The notes beneath the pieces were generated by a model. That model was given only the letters and a program-made list of their open reading frames with translations, ran no database searches and was not told the origin of the DNA. From the NCBI RefSeq assembly GCF_003086295.3, contig NC_092038.1, positions 106,051,837-106,115,836 of the forward strand: a DNA stretch of 64,000 bases, in the 5' to 3' direction. How positions within the stretch are numbered: the stretch's first letter is position 1; each line of letters begins with the position of its first letter. The stretch comes from Arachis hypogaea. Its lineage: Eukaryota > Streptophyta > Magnoliopsida > Fabales > Fabaceae. Of the stretch, positions 1 to 11,154 are shown one piece after another. Both the position numbers and the translations under genes were made by a program.

Positions 1-1488
1 ATGATCAGCTATCTGGTTCTCTGTCCCTTTTCTGTCTCTTATCTCTATATCGAACTCTTGCAGAAGCAACACCCACCTTATGAGCCTGGGTTTTGAATCC
101 TGCTTTGTGAGTAAGTATTTAAGAGCAGCATGGTCAGTGTACACAATCACTTTTGACCCTACTAAATAGGATCTAAACTTGTCAATGGCATAAACCACTG
201 CAAGTAACTCTTTTTCTGTGGTTGTGTAATTCTTCTGTGCATCATTTAGAACACGTCTAGCATAATAAATGACGTGCAGAAGCTTGTTGTGCCTCTGTCC
301 CAACACTGCACCAATGGCATGGTCACTGGCATCACACATTAGTTTAAATGGTAATGTCCAATCTGGTGCAGAGATTACTGGTGCTGTGACCAGCTTGGCT
401 TTCAGGGTCTCAAACACCTGCAGAAACTCTGTGTCAAACACAAATGGCGTGTCAGCAGCTAGCAAGTTGCTTAGAGGTTTTGCAATTTTTGAAAAGTCCT
501 TTATGAACCTTCTGTAAAATCTTGCATGCCCTAGAAAGCTTCTGATTGCCTTAACATTGGTAGGTGGTGGTAATTTTTCAATTACTTCTACCTTTGCTTG
601 ATCCACCTCTATTCCCTTGCCTGAAATTTTGTGCCCAAGGACAATTCCTTTAGTTACCATGAAATGACATTTCTCCCAGTTTAAGACCAGATTAGTCTCT
701 TGGCACCTTTTCAGGACAAGTGCTAGATGATTAAGACAGTAGCTGAACGAGTCTCCATATACTGAGAAGTCATCCATGAAGACTTCCAGGAACTTCTCTA
801 CCATATCAGAGAATATGGATAGCATGCATCTCTGAAAAGTTGCAGGTGCATTACACAGACCAAAAGGCATTCTTCTGTAGGCAAACACGTCAGAAGGGCA
901 AGTGAATGTTGTCTTCTCTTGGTCCTGAGGATCTACTGCAATTTGGTTGTAACCTGAATAGCCATCCAAAAAGCAGTAATAATCACGACCAGCTAGTCTT
1001 TCTAGCATTTGGTCTATGAATGGTAAAGGAAAATGATCCTTTCTGGTGGCTGTATTGAGCTTTCTGTAGTCAATACACATACGTCACCCTGTAACTGTTC
1101 TTGTGGGAACCAGTTCATTCTTTTCATTATGAACCACTGTCATGCCTCCCTTCTTGGGGACAACTTGGACAGGGCTCACCCAGGGGCTATCAGAAATAGG
1201 ATAAATAATCCCAGCCTCTAGTAACTTAGTGACCTCTTTCTACACCACCTCCTTCATGGCTGGATTTAGCCGCCTCTGTGGTTGAACCACTGGCTTGGCA
1301 TTATCTTCCAATAGGATCTTATGCATGCATCTTGCTGGGCTAATGCCCTTAAGATCACTTATGGACCACCCAAGAGCTATCTTATGTGTCCTTAGCACTT
1401 GAATTAGTGCTTCCTCTTCCTGTGAGTTTAAAGCAGAGCTTATAACCACTGGAAAAGTGTCACCTTCTCCCAGAAATGCATACTTCAT
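1..1488 (-). pseudogene. Reverse transcriptase / RNase H region of element J pol (broken)
   Basis: The conceptual protein starts with the PR-RT linker (SLKYAFLGE type) and continues with the RT fingers (PVQVxPKKGGMTVV), [36 protein letters not shown] and the catalytic motif [10 protein letters not shown]. The two catalytic aspartates lie at about 771-779. RNase H follows, with [12 protein letters not shown] near 320, [11 protein letters not shown] near 210 and [11 protein letters not shown] near 130. FMDDFSVYG is typical of plant Athila/Tat elements. In-frame stops are present: TAG at 1240-1242 (EVV*KEV) and TGA at 1084-1086, where element I has Trp. The frame is offset from the upstream protease by a one-base deletion near 1545. 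No active enzyme can come from this copy. Integrase is not inside the window. Confidence 0.9.
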
Positions 1489-2657
1489 GGATGGTGGTAA
1501 TGGTTTGAGCTCGAGCCTAGGAGGTTTATCTTCTTCCTGAGGAATTTTAGAGGTTCTTGTATTTCCTCTGGTTCCTCCAGGTTAGACTGAACATCTTTAA
1601 AGATATCTTCAAGCTCAGATTCGAGACTCTCAGCCATATTGATCTCTTCCACTAAAGAGTCAATAATGTCAGCGCACATGTAGTCATTTGATGTGTCTGG
1701 ATGCTGCATAGCTTTGACAGTATTCAACTTGAACTCATCCTCATTGACTCTCAGGGTCACTTCCCCTTTTTGTACATCAATGAGAGTTTGTCCAGTTGCT
1801 AGGAAGGGTCTTCCTAGGATGAGAGTTGCACTCTTGTGCTCCTCCATTTCCAGCACTACAAAGTCAGTTGGAAAGGCGAATGGCCCAACCTTGACAATCA
1901 TGTCCTCAATTATGCCAGATGGATATTTAATGGAGCCATCAGCAAGTTGGAGACATATCTGGGTTGGTTTGACTTCTTCAGTCAACCCAAGCTTTCTGAT
2001 AGTGGATGCAGGTATTAGATTGATACTTGCTCTAAGGTCGCATAGGGCTGTCTTGGTACAAGCACCTTCTAATGTGCATGGTATCATAAAGCTTCCTGGA
2101 TCTTGAAGCTTCTCTGGTAAGCTCTTCAGAATGACTGCACTGCATTCTTCAGTGAGAAACATTTTTTCAGTTTCTCTCCAATCCTTCTTATGACTTAAGA
2201 TCTCTTTCATGAACTTAGCATAAGAAGGTATTTGATCAAGTGCCTCTGTAAACGGGATCTTTATTTCAAGAGTCCTTAGATAGTCTGCAAAGCGGGCAAA
2301 TTGTTTATCCTGTTCCGCTTGGTAGAGTTTCTGAGGATAAGGCATCTTGGCTTTATATTCTTCAACCTTAGTTGCTGCAAGTTTATTCCCTACAGAGGTG
2401 GTTGGAGAAGCCTTTTTAGAGGGGTTACTATCAGCACTCTCAGGTGTCTGATTCCTTATTGGCGTTTGAGCGCCAGGACTGCGTGAGGAATGGGCGTTTA
2501 ACGCCAACTTTTCCCCCCTTTCTGGCGTTTGAACGCCAGGAGTATTCCTCTCTGGGCTCTTACTGTCCTCAGAAGGATTTTGGACAGTGGTTTGGTTATC
2601 CTCTATCAGTTGTTCTTTTCTTAGCTTTTTGCTACTTTGAGCAGTGTTCTTCAATGT
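1485..2657 (-). pseudogene. Gag C-terminus / aspartic protease (retropepsin) of element J
   Basis: This region is in the same frame as gag and open for 389 codons. It begins just after the gag-end motif (CQAVQLRSGKTL type). It then has a linker with repeated GVQTP/ALNAHS-like peptides, encoded by GCGTTTAACGCC palindromes at about 2459-2542. A linker containing KMPYPQKLYQ follows, then the retropepsin fold: CTLEGACTKTALCDLRAS at about 2027-2085, LADGSIKYP, and the flap and C-terminal ILGRPFLATGQTLIDVQKGE near 1790. The active-site triad reads D-L-R rather than the usual D-T/S/L-G. After the protease, a one-base deletion near 1545 shifts the frame so that it ends NHYHHP. The role would be maturation of Gag and Pol inside the virus-like particle. 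Activity is doubtful given the Arg and the frameshift. Confidence 0.85.
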
Positions 2658-3566
2658 CTTCCCACTCCTCAGTTGAACTGCTTGGCATTCTTCTATTATC
2701 TGTTTAGATAACTGCTATTTTGTCTGATTCAACTGTGATTCTATATTCTTGTTAGCAATTTTGGTTTCTTGGAGCATCTCTTTAAATTCTGCTAACGGTT
2801 TTGTCATCAGGAGTAATTGCTGATTAAGCTCAACAATCTATTCTTAAGGATTAGGATCAGTAGTTACTGCCATAGCTTCTTCTTTTGTAGAGGACTCACT
2901 GCTTGAGTATAGATGTTGATTTCTAGCAACAGTATCTATGAGCTCTTGAGCTTCTTCAATCGTCTTCCTCATATGTATAGATCCACCAGCTGAGTGGTCT
3001 AGAGACATTTGAGCTTTTTCTGTAAGCCCATAGTAGAAGATGTCTAACTGTACCCACTCTGAAAACATTTCAGAGGGGCATTTTCTTAGCATACCTCTGT
3101 ACCTCTCCCAGGCATTATAAAGAGATTCATTATCCTCTTGTTTAAAGCCTTGGATGTCCAGCCTTAGCTGTGTCATCCTTTTTGGAGGGTAAAATTGATT
3201 CAAAAATTTGTCTGATAACTGTCTCTATGATTTTATGCTTGCTGTGGGTTGGTTATTCAACCACCTCTTAGCTTGATCTTTTACAGCAAATGGAAACAGT
3301 AATAATCTGTAGACATCCTAATCCACCTCTTTATCATGTACTGTGTCAGCAATTTGTAAGAACTGTGCCAGAAACTCAGTAAGTTCTTCCTGTGGAAGAC
3401 CGGAATACTGGCAATTTTGCTGCACCATGATAATGAGTTGAGGATTTAGCTCAAAGCTGCTTGCTTTAATGGGAGGTATACAGATGCTACTCCCATATGC
3501 AGCTGTAATGGGGTTAGCATATGACCCCAGAGTCCTTCTGGACTGCTCAACTCCACTTAGGTCCAT
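2658..3566 (-). pseudogene. Gag capsid region of element J (broken)
   Basis: The likely start is the Met at 3566 (MDLSGVEQS), because the homologous copy I starts MDLRGNEQS; a Met 10 codons upstream is less likely. The order is an N-terminal GSYANP segment, SSICIPPIKASSFELNPQLI, then the retrotransposon Gag (PF03732-like) core with RWLNNQP, FYPPKRMTQLRLDIQGFKQ and ESLYNAWERYRGMLRKCP. A helical Gln-rich tail follows. No CCHC zinc knuckle is visible, as in the other copies here. Stops interrupt it at about 3318 (EVD*DVY, where element I has CAG) and near 3230. Another stop at about 2841 follows TTDPNP, and one lies in the tail near 2720. The product would form the particle shell; this copy cannot make it intact. 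Confidence 0.85.
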
Positions 3567-4118
3567 GATGGAGAAAGGAAAATGATATGGATTCACAAGT
3601 AAAGTATAAAATACTTTTTTTTAGAAATGATCGAAAATAATAAAATAAAATAGAAAAGAAAATAAAATAAAATTTTGAAAACTAAAAGAAAATAAAATCA
3701 AAGAAAATTGAAAACTAGATTAAAAAGATTTTGGAATTAACAATTAAAAAGATATGGTTGAAAATTATTTTGAAAAAGATATGAGTGAAAAGATATGATT
3801 TTGAAAATTAATGCAAATTTTCGAAGAATTAAAGGAGAATACAAAGAAAACACCAAACTTAGAAATTTTTAGAAAATCACACAAAAATTTTCGAAAACCT
3901 AAAGGAAAACACAAAGAAGACACCAAACTTAGAATTTTTAAAGATCAAGAAGGGACTAAGAACATGCAAATTCGAAAAATTAAAAGAAAACAAAAGCATG
4001 CAATTGACACCAAACTTAAAATATGAAACTAAACTCAAATAAAAGACTCTAAACCAACGAAAATAAAACAGTCATAATCTAAGCAACAAGATAAACCGTC
4101 AGTTGTCCAAACTCGAAC
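3567..4118 (-). other. 5' leader of element J (no gene)
   Basis: This is A-rich on the plus strand (T-rich in the sense of the element), with many short AAAATAAAAT runs. It carries three copies of ACACCAAACTT (about 3850, 3922 and 4010), the reverse of the AAGTTTGGTGT motif found in all A/J-type copies. A small open frame at 3811-4026 is on the opposite strand and of low complexity, so I do not call it a gene. Confidence 0.75.
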
Positions 4119-4119
4119 A

Positions 4120-4138
4120 ATCCCCGGCAACGGCGCCA
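4120..4138 (-). promoter_or_regulatory. PBS of element J, complementary to tRNA-Asp 3' end
   Basis: The minus strand reads TGGCGCCGTTGCCGGGGAT, six bases after the LTR end. It is the complement of the conserved 3' end of plant tRNA-Asp, which ends in CGGCAACGGCGCCA. This is the minus-strand DNA primer site and it fixes the orientation and the 5' LTR. Confidence 0.85.
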
Positions 4139-4144
4139 AAAACT

Positions 4145-5624
4145 TGGTGCACGAAATTGCAATCACACTTTTGCAATTCCGCACAACTAACCAGCAAGTG
4201 CACTGGGTCGTCCAAGTAATACCTTACATGAGTAAGGGTCGATCCCACGGAGATTGTTGACTTGAAGCAAGCTATGGTTATATTGTAACTCTTAGTCAAG
4301 ATATCAATAATTCTCAGGTTTAATTGTGAAAAGTAAAAGAACATGAAATAAATACTTGTTTTGCAGTAATGGAGAACAGGTTGAGGTCATGGAGATGCTC
4401 TATCTTCTGAATCTCTGCTTTCCTACTGTCTTCTTCTTTATGCACACAAGGCTCCTTCCATGGCAAGCTGTATGTAGGGTTTCACCGTTGTCAACGGCTA
4501 CCTCCCATCCTCTCAGTGAAAATGTTCAACGCGCTCTGTCACAGCACAGCTAGTCATCTGTCGATTCTCAATCAGGTTGGAATAGAATCCAGTGATTCTT
4601 TTGCGTCTGTCACTAACGCCCAGCCCTCAGGAGTTTGAAGCTCATCACAGTCATTCAATCCTTGAATCCTACTCAGAATACCATAGACAAGGTTTAGACC
4701 TTCTGGATTCTCTTGAATGCCGCCATCAATTCTAGCTTATACCACGAAGATTCTGATTAAGGAATCCAAGAGATATTCACTCAATCTAAAGTAGAACAGA
4801 GGTGGTTGTCAGGCACACGTTCATAGGTGAGAATGATGATGAGTGTCACGGATCATCACATTCATCAAGTTGAGGAACAAGTGATATCTTATAATAGAAG
4901 CAAGCGTGATTGAATGAAAAACAGTAGTAATTGCATTAATTCATCAAGACACAGCAGAGCTCCTCACCCTCAACCATGGGGTTTAGAGACTCATGCCGTA
5001 GAAGATACAACAAGAAACGTGTAATGTGTCATGAGGTAAAGATACAATGTCAAAATATCCTATTTATAGTGAACTAGTAACCTAGGATATACAGAAATGA
5101 GTAAATGACGTAAAAATCCACTTCCGGGGTCCACTTGGTGTGTGCTGGGCTGAGCATTGAAGCTTTCATGTGTAGAGACTTTTCCTGGAGTTAAGCGCCA
5201 GCTTTTGTGCCAATTCTGGCGTTAAACGCCAGGAATTCTGAAGCTGATTTGCAATGCCAGTTTGGGCCATCAAATCTCGGGTAAAGTATGGACTATTATA
5301 CATTGCTAGAAAGCCCAGATGTCTACTTTCCAACGCAATTGAGAGCACGCTAATTGGGCTTTTGTAGCTCTAGAAAATCCACTTCGAGTGCAGGGAGGTC
5401 AGAATCCAACAGCATCTGCAGTCCTTTTTCAGCCTCTCAATCAGATTTTTGCTCAGGTCCCTCAATTTCAGCCAGAAATTACCTGAAATTATAGAAAAAC
5501 ACACAAACTCATAGTAAAGCCCAGAAAAGTGAATTTTAAATAAAAACATACTAAAAACTAACTAAAATGTACTAAAAACATACTAAAAATAGTGCCAAAA
5601 AGCGTATAAATTATCTGCTCATCA
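4145..5624 (-). repeat. 5' LTR of element J
   Basis: The LTR is 1480 bp. On the plus strand it starts TGGTGCACGAAATTGC and ends TTATCTGCTCATCA, so the ends are TG...CA. It is homologous to the LTRs of A, F, G and H. It has a GGCGTTTAA-type palindrome cluster at about 5193-5240 and a TATA-like TATAAATAG (minus strand) at 5060-5068. Its partner LTR is off-window. Confidence 0.85.
5060..5068 (-). promoter_or_regulatory. Putative TATA box in J LTR
   Basis: TATAAATAG on the minus strand is in the same LTR context as the TATAAATAGG of the 3' LTR of A and the TATAAATAG of LTR F. It is likely the core promoter of the LTR. Confidence 0.5.
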
Positions 5625-6643
5625 GATACACATATCAAGAGGTCTTTTAAGGGTTGTAATGGGGTTAGGGTCAAGGTAGGATTGTATTTGGCCAAGTGGA
5701 CTAAAATCTGAATTCTTAATTAACCTAAACTTCCCACCTAACTTAAGACAATCCATGTAATTACAATTCAAGATCTAACTGCCCATTAACTATGTTTATC
5801 ACACATTCATGCATCTCAAATTTAAGTACAACTCATATGCATTGATAATATTACTTTAACTTGGGGCATTTTGTCCCCTTTCATTATTTGCTCTTTTTTT
5901 TTCTTTTTTTCTTTGTATTTATTTATTTTTTTTCTCAATTCATATGATTAAGATATTAAATGCATAAACATATTTTTAACATTCTTTTTCACATTTTCTC
6001 AAGAATATACAACACCCAATTTCTCAAACCAAATGTTTTCAAATCCAACTTCCCCATACTTAAATCATGAGCACTTTCACTAGTCTAAGCTAATCAAGGA
6101 TTCAAATTAAGGACATTATTGTTTTTTTATTAGAGTTAGTGATGAGCTAAAGTAAAGAACAAAGGGATAAAACAGGTTCAACTTTGGTTTGCAAAGGATA
6201 ATGAAAGGTTAAGGCCATATGGGTTTGTAAGCTTAGTGAAACAAGGCCTCAATCATGTAAGTGTATGCATACATCAAACAATGGAAATATAGAATTAAAC
6301 AAGACAAAGATCACAATTTTAGAGAGAAAAACACACACCAAAAAAAAATAAAATATTGGTTGATAAGATGCAACCAATCAAGTAGGCTCAAAATCTCACT
6401 GGTTTTGTGTGTTTGAGCTCTAAAACCATGTTCCAAATTAAAATTTCTTCAAATAAGTAACACAAAAATTTTAATTCAAATTAGTGAAATACTCTAAAAA
6501 TTTTCTTGAAAAAAGAAAATATTACTTCAACCAAGTAGTGGTAAAGTATGCACAAAATCAAATAAAAATGCAATCAAAGATGCAAATGTAACAACTAACT
6601 ACAAAGAAGAGTAAGAATTGGTGTTAAAAAGAAAGTAGCTAAC
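5625..6643 (-). mobile_element. Element D, left fragment (non-coding internal DNA)
   Basis: This matches internal, non-coding parts of C (18780-19850) and E (39875-40935) in order. Shared landmarks are GGTTGTAATGGGG, the block around CTTTGGGGCATTTTGTCCCC followed by a T-rich tract, and AAGAATTGGTGTT. The 3' end of D has been lost or displaced to the left by J. No gene is visible. The last five bases, CTAAC (6639-6643), are the target duplication of C. Confidence 0.75.
6639..6643. repeat. Target-site duplication of element C (left copy)
   Basis: CTAAC here is repeated at 35143-35147, directly outside the two LTR ends of C. Removing C rejoins D sequence in an order that matches E at 40920-40980. 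Confidence 0.8.
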
Positions 6644-7989
6644 TAATGATCGGATTCGGATTCTTGACGGTTTAGAATTCATCTAATGGAGTCTCGTTGT
6701 AAAGTATAGTTTCCAAACCAATCAATAATCCTTTCATGCAAAAATTTTGGTTGTCACAAAGAACAAACCCAAAATAAGAATTAACCGGAGTATTTGGACT
6801 CTGGGTCGTCTCACAAGGAGTTGCAATGAAGTGTATGATTATTGGTTATGAGGTCTTTTGGGGTTTTTGAGATTTTGGACAAGAAATGTACATGGCAAAG
6901 AAAATAAACTAGCAACTAACAAAACTCTTGGCAAGATATGAAAATTAGAAGTCCTATCCTAGTTATCCTCCTTAATTATGACCACAAATTATTTATTGCT
7001 ACCACTTCGTTAACCTCTAACCAAGAAGAAAAGTCAAGTGAATGAATTAACTTGATTCCACAAGTCCTAGCCAACTCCCAAGGGGAAGACTCGCGTTAGT
7101 GATATCCAAATCAATTAGCAACTTCCAATTGTTGATCAATCAAAGGAATTAGATAACTCAAGAGTCACTAATTACTCCACCTAGGCCAAGAGGATCAAAA
7201 TCTATACTAAAATCCAACCAGGCATTTCATCAAACACTTGGAAGGCATAAAAGGAAAGCATAGTAAATCAAAAACAAGAATTAAATCTAACAACAATCAA
7301 ATGTAAAGAATTAACACAACAATTAAAGGAAACAAGATCTACATGAATTACTTCAAATTTCATTGAAGGGAAATAGAAGAAGAAAGAGTGCATCAACAAC
7401 AAAATAACAATTGCAAGAATGAAATACAAAATTAGAGAGAGGAAGAGTAGATGAACAAGAAATTGTAAAGAAAAAGTAAATCAAAACATGAATTAAACCT
7501 TGGATCCAAGAAGAATTAACTAAAACTACCCTAAAATCTAGAGAGAGGAGAGATCCTCTCTCTCTAGAATTCTAGCCTAAAACATGATGAAAACTCAACT
7601 ATGACTACTTGGCTCATTCCCCCTTCAATCCTTGGGTTCAATAGCATCAGAAATGAGTTGGATTGGGCCCAAAATGAGCTAGAAATCGCTGGCCACAGTT
7701 GCTCTTTTAGTGAACCACGTGCTCCATCGGTGCATCCGCGCACATTGCGCATGTGCGCCCCTATACGTGAAGCAACATATGGCAAAATTTATATCATTTT
7801 GAAGCCCCAGATGTTAAATTTCCAATGCAGCTAGAACCGCCTCAGTTGGATCTCTGTAGCTTAAGTTATGGTCGATTGAGTGCGAAGAGGTCAGGCTTGA
7901 CAGCTTTATGGTTCCTTCATTTCTTCGTGAGTTCTCCCACTTTGCAGGCTTTTCTCCTCACTTCTTCCATTCAATACTTGCCTTATGAA
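6644..7989 (-). repeat. 3' LTR of element C, part 1 (interrupted by A)
   Basis: This is collinear with 33590-34929. The outer end reads TAATGATCGG where the right LTR has TGATGATCGG, so the terminal TG has mutated to TA. There is also a short ATTCGG insertion near 6657. The LTR contains short open frames at 7564-7834 on both strands that I regard as chance. It is cut by A at 7989/7990 with target ATGAA (7985-7989). Confidence 0.82.
7985..7989. repeat. Target-site duplication of element A (left copy)
   Basis: ATGAA here is repeated at 18118-18122. The unoccupied paralogue in the right LTR of C (around 34920-34940) reads CTTGCCTTATGAACCTGAAA with a single ATGAA. Confidence 0.92.
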
Positions 7990-9706
7990 TGATGAGCGGA
8001 TAATTTATACGCTTTTTGGCATTGTTTTTAGTATGTTTTTGGTATGATCTAGTTAGTTTTTAGTATATTTTTATTAGTTTTTAGTTAAAATTCACTTTTC
8101 TGGACTTTATTATGAGTTTGTGTATTTTTCTGTGATTTCAGGTATTTTCTGGCTGAAATTGAGGGACCTGAGCAAAAATCTGATTCAGAGACTGAAAAGG
8201 ACTGCAGATGCTGTTGGATTCTGACCTCCCTGCACTCGAAGCGAATTTTCAGGAGCTACAGAAGCTCAATTGGCGCGCTCTCAATGGCGTTGGAAAGTAG
8301 ACATCCTGGGCTTTCCAGCAATATATGATAGTTCATACTTTGCCCAAGATTTGATGGCCCAAACCGGCGTTCAAAGTCACCCTCAGAAATCCCAGCGTTA
8401 AACGCTGGAACTGGCACCAAAATGGGAGTTAAACGCCCAAACTGGCATAAAAGCTGGCGTTTAACTCCAAGAGAGGTCTCTGCACGAAAATTCTTCATTG
8501 CTCAGCCCAAGCACACACCAAGTGGGCCCGGAAGTGGATTTTTATGTCATTTACTCATTTCTGTAAACCTTAGGCTACTAGTTTTCTATAAGTAGGACCT
8601 TTTACTATTGTATTGAGACATCGAGGGGTAGCTATCTTCATTGTTATGCTATCTTAGATCATTGGGAGGCTGGCCTCATGGCCATGCCTAGACCTTGTTC
8701 TTATGTATTTTCAACGGTGGAGTTTCTACACACCATAGATTAAGGTGTGGAGCTCTGCTGTACCTCGAGTATTAATGCAATTACTATTGTTCTTCCATTC
8801 AATTCCGCTTGTTCTTGTTCTAAGATATCACTTGTTCTTCAACTTGATGAATGTGATGATCCGTGACACTCATCATCATTCTCACCTATGAACGTGTGAC
8901 TGACAACCACCTCCGTTCTACCTTCGATTGGGTGAATATCTCTTGGATTCCTGATTGCACGATGCATGGTTGATCGCCTGACAACCGAGTGCTCGCCTGA
9001 CAACCGAGCCAACCATTCCGTGAGATCAGAGTCTTCGTGGTATAGGCTAGAACTGATGGCGGCATTCAAGAGAATCCGGAAGGTCTAACCTTGTCTGTGG
9101 TATTCTTAGTAGGATTCGATGATTGAATGACTGTGACGTGCTTCAAACTCCTAGCAGGCGGGGCGTTAGTGACAGACGCAAAAGAATCGCTGGATTCTAT
9201 TCCAGCCTGACCGAGAACCGACAGATGATTAGCCATGCTGTGACAGAGCATAGGAACATTTTCACTGAGAGGATGGGAGGTAGCCACTGACAACGGTGAA
9301 ACCCTTGCTTAAGCTTGCCATGGAAAGGAGGAAGAAGGATTGGATGAAGACAGTAGGAAAGCAGAGAGACGGAAGGGAAGGCATCTTCATACGCTTATCT
9401 GAAATTCCTACCAATGAATTACATAAGTATCTCTATCTTTATCTTTATGTTTTATGCGTTCATCACCATACCCATTTGAGTTTGCCTGACTAAGATTTAC
9501 AAGGTGACCATAGCTTGCTTCATACCAACAATCTCTGTGGGATCGACCCTTACTCGCGTAAGGTTTATTACTTGGACGACCTAGTACACTTGCTGGTTAG
9601 TTGTGCGAAGTTGTGTTTATGCCATGGTGTTGAACACCAAGTTTTTGGTTTCATCACCGGGGATTATTTGAGTTGTGAAAAGTAGTGATCACAATTTCGT
9701 TAGATT
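7990..9706 (+). repeat. 5' LTR of element A
   Basis: This starts TGATGAGCGGATAATTTATA and is collinear without net indels with 16401-18117 through 9700. The last six bases (9701-9706) read TAGATT instead of the GCACCA of the 3' LTR, and a TTAGATTAGG tandem takes the place of the PBS. It contains palindromes such as CAGCGTTAAACGCTG (about 8393-8480) and an internal degenerate PBS-like stretch at about 9632-9680. Short open frames at 8256-9493 are repeated in the 3' LTR and are not genes. Confidence 0.9.
8587..8596 (+). promoter_or_regulatory. Putative (mutated) TATA box in 5' LTR of A
   Basis: This reads TATAAGTAGG, where the 3' LTR has TATAAATAGG at 16998-17007. One A-to-G change in the promoter copy that would drive the element may weaken it. 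Confidence 0.45.
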
Positions 9707-11154
9707 AGGTTAGATTAGGTATTTTTTCTTCAGAGTTCTTAAGAATGAATTCTAGTGTTTCAAGGTGATGTTCTTATCATCACCAAAGCTGATTGATCTT
9801 CATCAATTTAGCTTTTGAATGCAATGTTCTGCTGAAGCTTGGCTGACCATGTCTAATTCCTTTAGACTGAAGCTTTAGACTAACATTGCATGATTCCTGG
9901 GATTCTCATTAAGAATTTTGATATCTTTTTCCACTTAATTTTCGAAAAACACAAAAAAAAATCAAAAAAATCATAAAATCCAAAAATTTCTTGTTTGAGT
10001 CTAGTGTCTCATGTTAAGTTTGGTGTCAATTGCATGCATCCATTCATGTGTTCTTAAGGATCTTCAAATAATTCTTGATGATTTTTTACTCTGATCTTTG
10101 AATTCTCTTGACTTGAGTGTTTTATGTGTCTCATATGCATTCTCATTAGTGTCAGTAGTATACAAACTGCTAAGTTTGGTGTCTTGCATGCATAGTTATT
10201 TGATTCTTGTTGCATTTTGATTTTTTCTTATTATTAAAAATCCAAAAATATTTTTTATTTGTGTCTTCTCAAGTCAATACTACAGAGAAATTAAAGATTC
10301 AGAACATACAGCAGAGGAATTACACAGAAAAGCTGGGCGTTCAAAACGCCCAGTGAAGAAGGACAGACTGGCGTTTAAACGCCAGCCAGGGTACCTGGTT
10401 GGGCGTTTAACGCCCAAAAGGGTATAGTTTTGGGCGTTAAACGCCAGAATGTGCACCATTCTGGGCGTTTAACGCCAGGATGGCACAAGAGGGAAGATTC
10501 TGTTTTTCAATGCAATTTTTTTTCAGGTTTTCAAAGTTTTTCAAAATCAAATCTTTTTCAAATCATATCTTTTCAATCATGTGTTTTCAAAATCAATTTC
10601 TTTCCATTTTCAAAGATACTTACTATCAATTAATGATTTGATTCAACACTTCAAGCATGTTGCCTTTTCTGTTGAGGAAGGTTTAATGTTTGAATCATAT
10701 CTTTTCTTGTTAGTCAAGTTTTTAATTTTCAAAATCAAATCTTTTTTTAAAATGTTTTTCAAATCATATCTTCTCAATCACATCTTTTTAAAACTAATCA
10801 TATTTTCTTAACCACATCTTTTTCAAAATAGTTTTCAATCAAATCTTTTTGATTTCTAATCTTTTTCAAAAATCACTTGATTTCTTTTCCACTTTCATTT
10901 TCAAAAATTAATTAGTGTTTTTCAAAATGTTTTCAAAATTTCTTACTTAATTTTCGAAAATTGCTTCCCGCCTTCCCACATCCTTCTATTTATGGACTAA
11001 CAATATCCCTTAATGCAAAATTTGAACTCCATCTTCTTTGATAAGTTCGAATTTTCTACTTCTGTCTTCTACTATTCTTTTCCTCTGACACTTTAAGGAA
11101 TCTCTATACTGTGACATAGAAGATTCCACATTTTCTTGTTCTCTTCTCTTTCAT
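9707..11154 (+). other. 5' leader of element A (no gene)
   Basis: No tRNA-Asp PBS is seen directly after the LTR. The leader is T-rich with many TTTTCAAAATC and TCAAATCTTTTTC repeats. It has two AAGTTTGGTGT copies (about 10016 and 10172) and a palindrome cluster at 10333-10480. Open frames at 10430-10811 come from low-complexity and palindromic DNA and are not called. Confidence 0.75.
10333..10480 (+). repeat. Palindrome cluster in leader of A
   Basis: Five or so inverted repeats lie in 150 bp. Examples are CTGGCGTTTAAACGCCAG, TTGGGCGTTTAACGCCCAA and CTGGGCGTTTAACGCCAG. Each can form a hairpin with an 8-9 bp stem centred on TTTAA/TTTAAA. The same motif recurs at 13698-13870, in the LTRs, and in F and G. 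Confidence 0.85.

Larger units (their letters stand above)
1..5624 (-). mobile_element. Element J: autonomous-type Ty3/gypsy (Athila-like) copy, truncated by window edge
   Basis: Read on the minus strand the order is LTR (5624-4145), PBS, AT-rich leader, gag, protease, RT, RNase H, then the window edge. This is the Ty3/gypsy order before integrase, which would lie further left. The coding frame has several stops and one frameshift, so the copy is defective. The LTR begins TGATGAGCAGATAATTTATA on the minus strand, like the LTRs of A, F and G. To the right, D sequence resumes at 5625 with GATAC, the presumed target duplication; its partner is outside the window. J therefore inserted into D. Confidence 0.88.

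Noticed and set aside
1693..2106. Opposite-strand frames over the protease of J (and 62658-63248 in I)
   Set aside because: They are shadows of the retropepsin frame, kept open by codon composition; no motif.
4120..4138. Partial tRNA-Asp gene at the PBS sites
   Set aside because: Only the 3' 17-19 bases match the tRNA, always next to an LTR end. No acceptor partner, D-arm or anticodon arm follows.
5625..6643. Possible host gene or intergenic DNA between J and C
   Set aside because: The whole interval is collinear with internal DNA of C and E, so it is element D.
8256..9493. Open frames of 65-80 codons in the LTR of A, repeated at 16667-17904
   Set aside because: They lie in LTR DNA, differ in length in other LTR copies, and have no recognisable protein features.
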